Source: Desemzia sp045528445 (GTDB lineage Bacteria > Bacillota > Bacilli > Lactobacillales > Carnobacteriaceae). Taken from it: a DNA stretch of 64,000 bases. A program made the position numbers and the translations under genes. The DNA lies in assembly GCF_045528445.1 (NCBI RefSeq), contig NZ_JBGQQU010000016.1, forward strand, positions 1 to 64,000, given 5' to 3'. A model generated the notes under the pieces. It was not told where the DNA came from. It searched no databases and was given only the letters and a program-made list of their open reading frames with translations. Position 1 is the first letter of the stretch, and each line of letters opens with the position of its first letter. Below, piece by piece: positions 43,798-52,456 of this stretch.

Positions 43798-43986
43798 ATG
43801 GGGTTGCTTATAGCCATGAAAAGGATGCAATGAGAATTACCCCGAGTTAAGCTTCAGCTTTTACTCGGGGTTTGAAGCTTGCAAGTCTTGAGACGCGGTT
43901 TTCGGCTCAAGGCGTTCCCATGGTGTTCCATAAGCAGCCCCATAGGCCGGAAGAAATTTCTTTACCAACGTTAGAAGATGAAGAGC
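43798..43986 (+). repeat. Dispersed intergenic element, copy B
   Basis: Flanked by an imperfect inverted repeat (ATGGGGTTGCTTATAGCCATG at 43798 in two parts, its match on the minus strand at 43943-43919) around a terminator-like hairpin. The right part, 43919-43970, matches 271-333. The final 20 nt AACGTTAGAAGATGAAGAGC match 12302-12321. Confidence 0.6.
43839..43873 (+). terminator. Strong hairpin inside the repeat element
   Basis: ACCCCGAGT and ACTCGGGGT form the outer stem with AAGCT and AGCTT inside, followed by TTG. It could terminate read-through from ltaS. Confidence 0.7.
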
Positions 43987-44082
43987 CGTTAAACTGTTTT
44001 TCTCCATGCTCTCTTCATACCTTTTTCATATTCTTTCTTTACAATATGAACAGTAGGCTATAGAAAGGGGTATCTAAAAAGT

Positions 44083-44838
44083 ATGAGTCTTATAGGACGT
44101 GCAATGAAAAGCATGCGGCATCATCACATAACTACCAGTATGTTATTTATATACAACTTCCTTTTCTTAAGTTGTTTCCTGCTCCTAGGCTGTTTTATGT
44201 TGTATTTGCTTACTTCTACAGAACAGCTCGCTAGTTCTGTAGAGACTATCAAAGAATACGATACTTCTCTCTATGCCAAACCTTTTGAAGAACTAATCAG
44301 CAAAATAACTCATTTATTTTTAACTATCCAGCCACTTTTCCTCCTGCTCATCTTTATAGGGATGATTAGTATCATTTGTGTTCAGCTCCTCTTAATTCAT
44401 TTTCGCAAGCAAGAATACCGCTCTTATTTATTGCTTAATGAACCATCCAGTAAGTTATGCTGTCAAATCACGTTGGAACAATTGATGGTGTTAAATGCAG
44501 CGCTGGTGTGTCTATTTATTCTATATATCTTTTTCCAATCTCAGTTGTTTGATTTCCTTTCCAGAGTTGAAAACTCTATTCTACTTGATCATGCAACTCA
44601 GACAGAAGTCATGACCATTCAATCAACTCCTGAACCCAATTCAATTATCAACGGACATGGATTTACCCGTTTTCACATACGTCCTTTCTTAGTCAGCTCT
44701 AAAAATGAACATTTATTTACGTTAGCTGTTCGACATCAATTCCCTATCATTGCGCTCTTTTTAAATGCTATTTCTTTTTGCCTCATCTATTTTTCAAATT
44801 ATGTTATTTTTTATGTAACAACTAAAAAACGCTTCTGA
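44083..44838 (+). CDS. Four-helix membrane protein resembling an FtsX-type permease half
   Basis: 251 residues. The start MSLIGRAMKSMRHHHITTSM followed by a transmembrane helix (22-45) resembles the N-terminus of FtsX/BceB-type permeases. Further helices lie near 83-107, 133-150 and 222-245, with an extracellular loop of about 70 residues before the last. It is shorter than usual permeases. ATG start with AAAGGGG about 10 nt upstream. It is followed by a degenerate ABC-ATPase-like gene, so the two may be a degraded or re-purposed transporter. Confidence 0.65.
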   Translation: MSLIGRAMKSMRHHHITTSMLFIYNFLFLSCFLLLGCFMLYLLTSTEQLASSVETIKEYDTSLYAKPFEELISKITHLFLTIQPLFLLLIFIGMISIICVQLLLIHFRKQEYRSYLLLNEPSSKLCCQITLEQLMVLNAALVCLFILYIFFQSQLFDFLSRVENSILLDHATQTEVMTIQSTPEPNSIINGHGFTRFHIRPFLVSSKNEHLFTLAVRHQFPIIALFLNAISFCLIYFSNYVIFYVTTKKRF

Positions 44839-44907
44839 CTCTCTGTAGTTGTTTTTTTTATTGCCTTACCAATGGCTATTCGTTAAATCATATAAGGAGT
44901 GTCTTTT

Positions 44908-45456
44908 ATGCAAAAAAAGAATCGTGACCGGCAAGATAAGCTCTATCAATTAAATCCGCAATTGTACTCCCTTTCGTCTGTAAATTACTCTTTTCAAGAT
45001 CTCTTGAATTTGTTTAAACAGCATCTGGGCGATTATCCTGGAACATTGCTTCAAAAGCCTGTGGCGGTAGAATATTTAAGTCTAAAAGAAAATATTTTAT
45101 TGGCTTATTCAATCGCTGATCCAAAGAATAAACACAAAGAACAAATTATTGAAGATACTTTTGAAAAATCAGGTATTGATTTAAACCATTTATCTTCCAT
45201 TCCTCTTGCTGATCTTCCGCTTGAAACGATTTTAAAGGTGCAATTGGTGACTCATTTTCTTTGCCAAACTAAAATTATTTTATTGGATAATTGGATCGCT
45301 AAATTACCAGAAAAGGATATGAAAGAAGTGACGCTGTTTTTGAAACATGTTTGTCGGCAACAAGGATGTGCGATTTTGATTTATACATCCAATAATACGG
45401 TTATGAAACAATGTGATGAAACTATTTACCTAGACTCTTTTTTATCCGTATCTTAG
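44908..45456 (+). CDS. ABC-ATPase-like protein lacking catalytic motifs
   Basis: About 182 residues that follow the order of an ABC ATPase domain without its active residues. There is no Walker A. SLKENILLAYSIA (58-70) corresponds to the usual ENI/L segment after the Q-loop. LPLET (103-107) stands where LSGGQ belongs, the Walker B-like TKIILLDN (121-128) has Asn for the catalytic Glu, and LIYTSNN (157-163) has Ser for the switch His. The frame starts at a GTG at 44899, but the ATG at 44908 sits 8 nt after AAGGAG. Partner of the upstream membrane protein. Confidence 0.7.
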   Translation: MQKKNRDRQDKLYQLNPQLYSLSSVNYSFQDLLNLFKQHLGDYPGTLLQKPVAVEYLSLKENILLAYSIADPKNKHKEQIIEDTFEKSGIDLNHLSSIPLADLPLETILKVQLVTHFLCQTKIILLDNWIAKLPEKDMKEVTLFLKHVCRQQGCAILIYTSNNTVMKQCDETIYLDSFLSVS

Positions 45457-45546
45457 ATTCTGATGGTTGTTCCAATGCACTATTATCTCTACGTCAAAGA
45501 AGAACGAGTCAATTTTAACTATATTCAAAATTGACTAGCAAATTCG

Positions 45547-45593
45547 AAAAAGCAGAAGATTGGATGATTGTTTCATTCATTCTTCTGCTTTTT
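45547..45593 (+). terminator. Terminator after the ABC-like gene
   Basis: AAAAGCAGAAGA and TCTTCTGCTTTT pair, with ATGA and TCAT further in, followed by T residues. Confidence 0.85.
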
Positions 45594-45705
45594 ACATTGT
45601 TTTCTTACAACTTTATTTGAGCAGACCTTAATGAGATACGATTTTTTGTTCAATCCGCTAACTCAAGGCAATCTTCTACTGGCTATATTGATATAATCCA
45701 TGCAT

Positions 45706-45769
45706 AAAAAAGACCCTTTCTCCAAATTTAAAGGAATTAACCATCAAAATTTGGGAATGAGTCTTTTTA
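45706..45769 (-). terminator. Terminator of the two-component system
   Basis: AAAAAGAC and GTCTTTTT form the outer stem and CCAAATTT with AAATTTGG the inner one around a long loop. It lies about 120 nt after the histidine kinase stop codon. Confidence 0.65.
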
Positions 45770-45887
45770 AACGAGGTTTCTCCCCGCTCCTTCTATTTCC
45801 TATTTCACTACGCCAGTAGGAAACTGGATAACTGTCTTAGTTGACTATGTTTTATCCGAGTTACTTTTTTTGTAAAAATACATCTGA

Positions 45888-47321
45888 TTATTTTTCTGGC
45901 GTATTCAACTTAGATTTAGCTGGAAAAATAATCGTGAAAGTACTGCCTTTTCCGACTTCACTTTTTACAGAGATTTTTCCTCCATGCAATTGAACTAATT
46001 GATGGACGATAGCTAATCCTAGACCAGATTCTCCATATTTAGTACTCTTTCTGGAGGCGTCTGCTTTATAGTACCGTTCCCATATATTCCGAACTTCCTC
46101 TTCAGTCATGCCGATTCCAGTATCTGTAATAGTGATGATACTGCCCTCTAAATCTTTTTCAGCAGTAATGGTTATTAACCCATTCTCTGTAAATTGAATA
46201 GCATTTTGTACTAAATTGACTACGATTTGTACGAATCGGTCATAATCTGCATAGAACTCTAATTCTTCAGAACAACTAAATTGAAGTTGATTATTAGCCG
46301 ACTGCGCTTTGCCTTTTAACTGTTCGACGATGGTTTCTAAAGCATTGTATGCATTAAATGATTGCTTTCTTAAATAAATTTGATTGGAACGGATTTTTTC
46401 GTAATCCAGATTCTCATTTACTAAGCGAATCAAGCGACGTGTTTCATTTTGCATCAACTGTAAACTTCTTGTCTTTTGATTTTCTGGAATCATGTCATGT
46501 TCCAGCCCTTCCAACAGGCCATTGATCGTTGTTAAAGGTGTTCGCATCTCATGAGCAGCATCGGCCATAAATTGCCTTCTCCGATCTTCTTGACGCTCAA
46601 TCTCTTGCTGAGACTCTTTCAATGAGCGAGCCATGCTATTAAAGTCTTTTGCTAAATCATCGAATTCATCTTGTCCACTACTTTCTAAATGAACCTCAAA
46701 ATCCCCTTTTGCTACACGGTGAGTTGCATTTCTTAGTCGATTGATACGTCCTACTTGATAACGAGTAAACAATAAAGCAATCACAATCGCACCTAAAGAA
46801 GAGATCACAAACGCTGTAAAGAGATTGCTGCGCATTTCTCTTAAATTTTCTTCAATCCCGCTAATTGGAGAGCTGATTCCTATAAAACCAGCAAAGTCTC
46901 CATTCGTTTGAGAAAAGAACGGTAAATAAACCAAAGCAATTTCGACTTGGTTACCGAAAAAATCTTTATCCTGAATAGTTAACGTGATTCTCTCTCCATT
47001 TTTCAACTGTGCAAAGTTTTCATCGGAGATTCCACTGGAATATGAAACTGCAGTTGATGGATAAGCCATTTGGTTTTCACTGTTAAAAACCGTGACAACG
47101 ACCTCTTGATTCTGCAAAACAAATTGAGCATCTTCCAGTTGGTCCTCTTGTAAATCTCCGTCCACAAGAGCTTCTGCGTAACCGAATAGCAGCTCTTCTG
47201 TATCATGATAAGTAGAGTTACGGGTAAATTCCAGAAAAATAACTGTCATAATAATCAATAGTGTGATCATCACTACAAAAAAGGCCAGCATTTGTTGGTA
47301 AAAATATTTTATTTTCATCAA
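45888..47321 (-). CDS. Sensor histidine kinase
   Basis: A 477-residue membrane kinase. TM1 at 11-31 and TM2 at 167-186 enclose an extracellular sensor of about 135 residues. A HAMP domain (187-240) is followed by HisKA with the phosphorylated His in DAAHEMRTPL (H257) and by HATPase_c with N-box NLVQNAIQF, DTGIGM and GLGLAIV. Partner of the OmpR-type regulator 45 nt upstream in the same transcript. The signal sensed is unknown; its position beside ltaS suggests an envelope link, which is only an inference. Confidence 0.93.
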   Translation of the reverse strand: MMKIKYFYQQMLAFFVVMITLLIIMTVIFLEFTRNSTYHDTEELLFGYAEALVDGDLQEDQLEDAQFVLQNQEVVVTVFNSENQMAYPSTAVSYSSGISDENFAQLKNGERITLTIQDKDFFGNQVEIALVYLPFFSQTNGDFAGFIGISSPISGIEENLREMRSNLFTAFVISSLGAIVIALLFTRYQVGRINRLRNATHRVAKGDFEVHLESSGQDEFDDLAKDFNSMARSLKESQQEIERQEDRRRQFMADAAHEMRTPLTTINGLLEGLEHDMIPENQKTRSLQLMQNETRRLIRLVNENLDYEKIRSNQIYLRKQSFNAYNALETIVEQLKGKAQSANNQLQFSCSEELEFYADYDRFVQIVVNLVQNAIQFTENGLITITAEKDLEGSIITITDTGIGMTEEEVRNIWERYYKADASRKSTKYGESGLGLAIVHQLVQLHGGKISVKSEVGKGSTFTIIFPAKSKLNTPEK

Positions 47322-47366
47322 TCATCCAACCTCCTCGTTCGACAGTCTTTCGCCACTCGGAATAAA

Positions 47367-48083
47367 TTAAACACTGATTTCTGAATCATCAAATTTATAC
47401 CCTACTCCCCATACGGTTTGAATGACTTGAGATCCATTTTTATCAATTTTCTGACGCAACTTCTTGATATGAGCATCGACCGTTCTTTCGTCTCCAAAAT
47501 ATTCGTAATCCCAAACGATTGCTAGTAACTGCTCTCTTGAGAAAACTTGTTTGGGACTCGCTGCCATTGTATAAAGCAATTCAAATTCTTTCGGAGTCAG
47601 CCCATCAATTGGTTTGTCGTATAAAAAAGCTTCTCTTGTCTTCTTATTGATTTTTAAATACGTTGTTTCGATCTCAAATTCTGAAGAAGTACTTTTTTCA
47701 GCTTCTTCCATGCCTAAATCGGCTCTTCTGTGCAAAGCTTTTATACGAGCAATAAGTGTTAAGGGACTAAAAGGTTTTGTAACGTAATCATCTGCTCCCA
47801 TTTCCAAGCCAATAACTTGGTCGCTTTCAGTATCTTTAGCTGTCAGCATGATAATAGGCACAGACACAGACACTTTACGTATTTCACGGCAGATCTGCAT
47901 CCCGTCCATGCTAGGTAAGTTTAAATCTAAAATCACCAAATCCCATTGGTCTTTTTCCTGCATGAACTTTTCAAGACCCTCTTTTCCATCTTGTATAAAA
48001 TCAGCTTGCCAGTTTTCTTTTTGGAAAAACATATCCATCATTTCACCTACAGATGGGTTGTCCTCAATCATTAAAATTTTCAA
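47367..48083 (-). CDS. OmpR/PhoB-family response regulator
   Basis: About 238 residues. The receiver domain begins KILMIEDN and has the phosphorylation site in ILDLNLPSMDG, TAKD and KPFSP. A linker of about 25 residues leads to a winged-helix output domain ending VDAHIKKLRQKI and TVWGVGYKF. The frame is open to 48116, but the ribosome site AGAGGGG is followed 5 nt later by a TTG at 48083, the probable start. Co-transcribed with the histidine kinase. Confidence 0.93.
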   Translation of the reverse strand: MKILMIEDNPSVGEMMDMFFQKENWQADFIQDGKEGLEKFMQEKDQWDLVILDLNLPSMDGMQICREIRKVSVSVPIIMLTAKDTESDQVIGLEMGADDYVTKPFSPLTLIARIKALHRRADLGMEEAEKSTSSEFEIETTYLKINKKTREAFLYDKPIDGLTPKEFELLYTMAASPKQVFSREQLLAIVWDYEYFGDERTVDAHIKKLRQKIDKNGSQVIQTVWGVGYKFDDSEISV

Positions 48084-48502
48084 AATATCCCCTCTTCCAT
48101 CCCGCTTTCTTTCCATTATACTCTATTTTCAAGGACTTCTAAAGAAACATATCACAAACAATCAATGGATTTAAAAGAGTTTTTTCAATAAAAGATATCT
48201 TTTTAAAAAACTTTTGTTATAGTATGGTAGTATTTGAAATCGTTTCAGTAGGAATGTCTATGAAATATTTAAGTGGTGTAACCGCACTTTGCTGCGCTTT
48301 TTGGAAGCACATTTATCTTATTGGAGAAATCAAATCGGCTTTCTATGTTTATGCATTTATTTTATTTCTAGTAGCGATTTATTCTTTCTACTTATTTTTT
48401 AAGAACAAAAGATATAAACTCACTCTATTCAGCTATACTTTCATAAATAAAGAGGAACGAGATTTTACACTCGCTCCTCTTCAGTCACTTCAGCATCCGT
48501 TT
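48084..48502. other. Gene-free interval between the response regulator and ssb
   Basis: Contains the promoter region of the two-component genes and the ssb terminator. A plus-strand frame over 48224-48607 runs through that terminator into ssb and has no clear ribosome site; I do not accept it. Confidence 0.5.
48451..48480 (-). terminator. Terminator of ssb
   Basis: AGAGGAGCGAG and CTCGTTCCTCT pair with one G-U pair on the minus strand and are followed by TTTATTTATG. Confidence 0.85.
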
Positions 48503-48907
48503 TTAGTTTCCAACATTTGCAGCTGCTGCATTTTCAGTCGTTTGAAGTACAGGTATATTGGGTACTTGGACCGGCTGACTTGTTTCTTCTTTTGGTTTAT
48601 TGGATAAAAATTGAACTGTATTCACTACCATCTCGACAACGTAAATAGTTTCATTTTCTTTATTCAGATAGGACCTTGATTGCATCCTCCCTGTTAAGCC
48701 AATGAGATTTCCTTTTTTACAATACTGATGCAGTAAAACAGCTGTCTTATTCCAAGCTACGATCGGAATAAAATCGGTATCTTGCCCACTATCTTTTTTA
48801 AACGCCATGGGGATAGCTATGGTATTATTAACCACCTGTTTTCCCTCTCCTAATTCTTTCAACTCAATATCTCTCACTATTCTTCCTATCACACTGACTT
48901 GATTCAT
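48503..48907 (-). CDS. Single-stranded DNA-binding protein, SsbB-like
   Basis: A 134-residue OB-fold protein that begins MNQVSVIGRIVRDIEL and keeps the core elements VNNTIAIPM and GNLIGLTGRMQSRSYLN. It ends NVGN and lacks the acidic tip (typically DDDIPF) that recruits repair proteins. This is the pattern of short accessory SSBs such as Bacillus SsbB, which act in competence. The main ssb is presumably elsewhere (by rpsF-rpsR). It stands alone. Confidence 0.88.
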   Translation of the reverse strand: MNQVSVIGRIVRDIELKELGEGKQVVNNTIAIPMAFKKDSGQDTDFIPIVAWNKTAVLLHQYCKKGNLIGLTGRMQSRSYLNKENETIYVVEMVVNTVQFLSNKPKEETSQPVQVPNIPVLQTTENAAAANVGN

Positions 48908-48984
48908 ATGAACCCTCCTATTTTTTTATAGATAGTATAATATAGGCAAAAAAAGTCAGATTCGTTAATTTATCTAAAAAAAAA

Positions 48985-49013
48985 AGACCTTATACACACT
49001 TAACTCGGAAGGT
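48985..49013 (-). terminator. Weak terminator downstream of the EpuA gene
   Basis: ACCTT and AAGGT form a short stem on the minus strand followed by CTTTTTTTTTT. The stem is short but the T run is long. Confidence 0.5.
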
Positions 49014-49046
49014 AAGTATATCTAAGATCAGATTTAGGTTTTTACG

Positions 49047-49250
49047 TTAATTAAGGATAGTGGGGCTTTTAAAGTAATTAAAAATGTTTTCCCAAATAGC
49101 CGGATCAAAAACTCCAGCCGGTTCGCCATCTCCGAGTACTCCATATCCAACCATTGCTCCAATAACAAACGCCAGGACGATTAATACAATGACAAGCATG
49201 ATTTTTAACACAAAATACAACGTATTGATTAAAATTTTCTTCTTAGTCAT
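49047..49250 (-). CDS. EpuA-like small membrane protein (DNA-directed RNA polymerase subunit beta family annotation)
   Basis: 67 residues with one or two hydrophobic helices (about 8-36) and a short C-terminal tail. It corresponds to the EpuA family (PF11772), commonly found after murA/mbl in lactic acid bacteria and often misnamed RNA polymerase beta subunit. Function unknown. It starts 24 nt after mbl, so it is probably the last gene of that transcript. Confidence 0.75.
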   Translation of the reverse strand: MTKKKILINTLYFVLKIMLVIVLIVLAFVIGAMVGYGVLGDGEPAGVFDPAIWENIFNYFKSPTILN

Positions 49251-49273
49251 TGTTCCACCTCTTTAGCACAAAT

Positions 49274-50266
49274 TTAAAATCTACGGTTCTTTTTAGACAT
49301 ATTTTCCAAAAGAATTCCTGTTCCTAATGCAACAGAATCCAACGGATGTTCAGCAGTAAATACAGGAACTTTTAATTCTTCAGTAAATAACTGTTCAATA
49401 CCATCCAGTAAAGCTCCACCACCAGTTAAAATGATTCCGCGGTCAATAATATCTGCAGATAATTCTGGAGGAGTTTGTTCTAGCACTACTTTAGCTACTT
49501 CAACAATTTGCATCATTGGATCTGCTGTCGCTATTTGCACTTCATTAGAAGTGATCGTTATCGTTCTAGGTAAACCAGAAACCATGTCACGTCCACGAAC
49601 TTCCATTGAATCTTCGCGACGTCCTTTAAAGACAGTTCCGATTTCTTTTTTGATCGTTTCAGCAGTACGTTCACCGATCAATAATTTGTGAGTTTTTTTC
49701 ACGTATTGAATGATCTCATTATCTAATGTATCACCGGCAACTTTTATAGAACGGCTTGTAACAATCCCGCCCATTGACAATACCGCTATATCACTTGTAC
49801 CGCCACCGATATCAATGACCATATTTCCGCTTGGTTGGAAAATGTCCATTCCAGCACCAATAGCTGCTACTTTAGGTTCTTCTTCTAAGAACACATTTTT
49901 ACCGCCGCTTTTTTCAGCTGCTTCAATGATCGCTTTTTGCTCGATCGCAGTAATGTTTGTTGGACAGCAAATTAAAATATTCGGTTTTGATAAAAATCCT
50001 TTTACATTCAATTTATCAATAAAGTGAGTCAGCATTGCTTCTGTAGTATCAAAATCAGCTATAACGCCGCCTTCTAATGGACGAATAGCTTTTATGTTTC
50101 CAGGTGTACGTCCCACCATTAAGTACGCTTCTTCTCCGACTGCTAATACTTTCTTAGTCATTACATCAATAGCAACAACTGAAGGCTCGTTTAAAACGAT
50201 TCCTTTTCCTTTTACATGTATTAATACATTGGCAGTACCTAAATCTATTCCAATATCTTTAGCCAT
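49274..50266 (-). CDS. mbl: MreB-like cell-shape protein Mbl
   Basis: A 330-residue actin-fold ATPase that organises peptidoglycan synthesis along the cell cylinder. The start MAKDIGIDLGTANVLIHVKG and the phosphate-binding motifs DIGGGTSDIAVLSMGG and LTGGGALL are diagnostic, and the start is Mbl-type rather than MreB-type. ATG start; EpuA gene follows at 24 nt. The murA terminator upstream suggests a separate promoter. Confidence 0.95.
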   Translation of the reverse strand: MAKDIGIDLGTANVLIHVKGKGIVLNEPSVVAIDVMTKKVLAVGEEAYLMVGRTPGNIKAIRPLEGGVIADFDTTEAMLTHFIDKLNVKGFLSKPNILICCPTNITAIEQKAIIEAAEKSGGKNVFLEEEPKVAAIGAGMDIFQPSGNMVIDIGGGTSDIAVLSMGGIVTSRSIKVAGDTLDNEIIQYVKKTHKLLIGERTAETIKKEIGTVFKGRREDSMEVRGRDMVSGLPRTITITSNEVQIATADPMMQIVEVAKVVLEQTPPELSADIIDRGIILTGGGALLDGIEQLFTEELKVPVFTAEHPLDSVALGTGILLENMSKKNRRF

Positions 50267-50424
50267 TTGTTTTGTTCTCCTCTCAGGCCATTATTAACCA
50301 TGGTGACAATAGTAAATGTAACCATCTAACAAATTATAGCACAAAACAATTTAATAGGAAAAGACGTTTTGAAATTTATTGTAAATGTAATACTACTGTA
50401 CCACTTTTGTCCCTGAGAAGAGCG

Positions 50425-50468
50425 TAAAAACGACAATGATCGGCATTCACCTCAACATTATCGTTTTT
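50425..50468 (-). terminator. Terminator of murA
   Basis: AAAAACGACAATG pairs with CATTATCGTTTTT around a 17-nt loop, about 45 nt after the murA stop codon, with A and T runs outside. Confidence 0.8.
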
Positions 50469-50511
50469 ATTTTTTCTTCATTTAATCAATCATATAAAAC
50501 AAGAATTGATT

Positions 50512-51822
50512 CTATACGAATAAGTCGGATAATTCTTTTTCTGTATTTTCACTCGAAATAGAATCATCTACACGGATAACATCTCCGCTTAATTGTTTCA
50601 GTTTTTGATGGAATTGATAATAGCCGCGATCTAAGTGTTCCAAGTGAGTTACTGTTGTATATCCTTTAGAGACTAACCCAGCAAGGATCAAAGCTGCAGC
50701 TGCTCTTAAATCGGTAGCAGAAACCTCTGCTCCTTGTAATGCTGCGCTTCCTGAGATAATGACCGTCTGTCCTTCTACTTTGAAGTCAGCGTCCATACGA
50801 CGTAATTCTTCCATGTGCATGAAGCGGTTTTCGAATACTGTTTCTTTCATGACACTTGTACCTTGTGCAAGAACTTGGGCTACAGACATTTGTGCCTGCA
50901 TATCTGTTGGAAATCCAGGGTGAGGCATAGTTTTTACATCCGTAGCTTTTAACACTTTAGGACCCATAACACGCATTCCTTTTGATTTCATCTCAAAAGC
51001 AACGCCCATTTCTTTTAATTTTGAAATCAAAGGTTTGTTGTGCTCTGGAATCGCATCTTCAATAAAGACATCTCCATTTGTGATAGCAGCCGCTACCATG
51101 AACGTACCTGCTTCAATACGATCAGGAATGATACTGTGAGTTGCTGAATGTAATTCTTTTGTCCCCTCGATACGAATCGTTTCGGTACCGGCGCCAACAA
51201 CTTTAGCTCCCATACGATTTAAGAAAATAGCTAAATCCACTATTTCAGGCTCACGTGCTACGTTTTCGATAGTCGTTACGCCTTCTGCTAAAGTAGCTGC
51301 CATCATAATATTTTGAGTAGCTCCAACACTAGGAAAATCTAAGTAAATATGAGCTCCATGTAATTGATCAGCAAAAGCTTCAATATAGCCGCTCTCAATG
51401 TTGATTTTAGCCCCCATTGCTTCAAAGCCTTTTAAATGCAGATCAATCGGTCTTGTTCCAATTGCGCATCCTCCTGGCAAAGCTACCTTTGCGTGCCCTA
51501 AACGAGCTAATAAAGGCCCCATTACGACAATAGAAGCGCGCATTTTACTCATGTACTCAAAAGGAGCTTCAAAATTCAATCCCTTTGTAGCATCTAAGCT
51601 AATTTCTTTTTTATCTTGGTTAAAATCAACCTCTAAGTTTAAGTGTCTCAATACTTGGTTTAAAGTGAATATGTCTGATAAGATAGGAACATTGGTTAAT
51701 TTAGTTTGGCCTTCACTTGCTAAGATAGAAGCAGCTAAAATGGGTAATACAGCGTTTTTTGCGCCTTCAACCTTAACAGTACCCTCGAGGCGTTTGCCTC
51801 CTCGAACAATAATTTTTTCCAT
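50512..51822 (-). CDS. murA: UDP-N-acetylglucosamine 1-carboxyvinyltransferase MurA
   Basis: Transfers enolpyruvate from PEP to UDP-GlcNAc, the first committed step of peptidoglycan synthesis. 436 residues starting MEKIIVRGGKRLEGTVKVEGAKNA. The catalytic Cys lies in LPGGCAIGTRPIDLH. The frame is open to 51900, but the ATG at 51822 has GGAGGG about 8 nt upstream and begins at the conserved N-terminus. Lies between the DUF1146 gene and mbl, as in many lactobacilli and enterococci. Confidence 0.96.
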   Translation of the reverse strand: MEKIIVRGGKRLEGTVKVEGAKNAVLPILAASILASEGQTKLTNVPILSDIFTLNQVLRHLNLEVDFNQDKKEISLDATKGLNFEAPFEYMSKMRASIVVMGPLLARLGHAKVALPGGCAIGTRPIDLHLKGFEAMGAKINIESGYIEAFADQLHGAHIYLDFPSVGATQNIMMAATLAEGVTTIENVAREPEIVDLAIFLNRMGAKVVGAGTETIRIEGTKELHSATHSIIPDRIEAGTFMVAAAITNGDVFIEDAIPEHNKPLISKLKEMGVAFEMKSKGMRVMGPKVLKATDVKTMPHPGFPTDMQAQMSVAQVLAQGTSVMKETVFENRFMHMEELRRMDADFKVEGQTVIISGSAALQGAEVSATDLRAAAALILAGLVSKGYTTVTHLEHLDRGYYQFHQKLKQLSGDVIRVDDSISSENTEKELSDLFV

Positions 51823-51976
51823 TTTTATATCCCTCCGAATATGAGTTGCTTTCCGGATTTCTCTAGAAATTAATTCTAGAACCAAAACAAATCCATACAA
51901 CTTTGTGCATTATAGCATAAGCAAATTGTAGAAAACAATTGAAATCAGCATTTGTCATAAAGTTATCACGACTTGA

Positions 51977-52210
51977 TTATTCAAGAAGAAAGAGTAAATT
52001 TTGCGAAGATAAAATAAATTCAATAAAAAATGTACTCACTAAATAGCCAATAGCAATTGAAACCAATAGATAAAGTACTTTTGCTTGACTGACATGATAC
52101 TTTCGTATGATTTTTTCTACACGAACAGCTTGCAGTGCCCAAAAAGTCAATAATATAAAAAATATATGGGATATTAATGTGCCAGCTGCTTGAATACCAA
52201 TAAAGTTCAT
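51977..52210 (-). CDS. DUF1146 family protein (YwzB-like)
   Basis: 77 residues with two transmembrane helices (about 10-30 and 44-68) joined by a basic loop. The DUF1146/YwzB family is regularly found between atpC and murA in Firmicutes, matching its place here. No proven function. Confidence 0.82.
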   Translation of the reverse strand: MNFIGIQAAGTLISHIFFILLTFWALQAVRVEKIIRKYHVSQAKVLYLLVSIAIGYLVSTFFIEFILSSQNLLFLLE

Positions 52211-52410
52211 TCCTCATCTACCTCTCTCTTCTTACAAATAGTAACACAATTGTAATCTTTTTACATGAAACTTGTTTGTGATAACGTTATCAATAGCATT
52301 TTTTTAATCCATTTACATTAAATTCTAATAAATTTAGTCTGTTCTCTTTCCTTTTGCCCGTCTATATAGGTAATTTGCATTTCCCTAACTATCTTACTAC
52401 ATAAAAGCAA

Positions 52411-52448
52411 AAAAACGGCCAAAAAGGATTTCCTTTTTGGCCGTTTTT
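52411..52448 (-). terminator. Terminator of the atp operon
   Basis: AAAAACGGCCAAAAAGG and CCTTTTTGGCCGTTTTT pair perfectly around ATTT, 8 nt after the atpC stop codon. Confidence 0.95.
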
Positions 52449-52456
52449 GAGATTAG

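Larger units (their letters stand above)
43636..44082 (+). other. Gene-free interval with repeat element
   Basis: Contains the ltaS terminator (43647-43676), a second terminator-like hairpin (43839-43873), the dispersed repeat (43919-43986) and the likely promoter of the membrane-protein gene at 44083. The short frame over 43872-44063 lies within the repeat and is not supported. Confidence 0.6.
45457..45887. other. Gene-free interval between convergent genes
   Basis: Holds two terminator hairpins (45547-45593 and 45706-45769). Nothing else recognisable and no supportable frame. Confidence 0.6.

Noticed and set aside
43872..44063. Plus-strand 63-codon frame upstream of the membrane-protein gene
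   Set aside because: It lies inside the dispersed repeat element, has no ribosome site and no recognisable product.
48224..48607. Plus-strand 127-codon frame with hydrophobic segments
   Set aside because: It crosses the ssb terminator and the 3' end of ssb on the other strand and lacks a convincing ribosome site.
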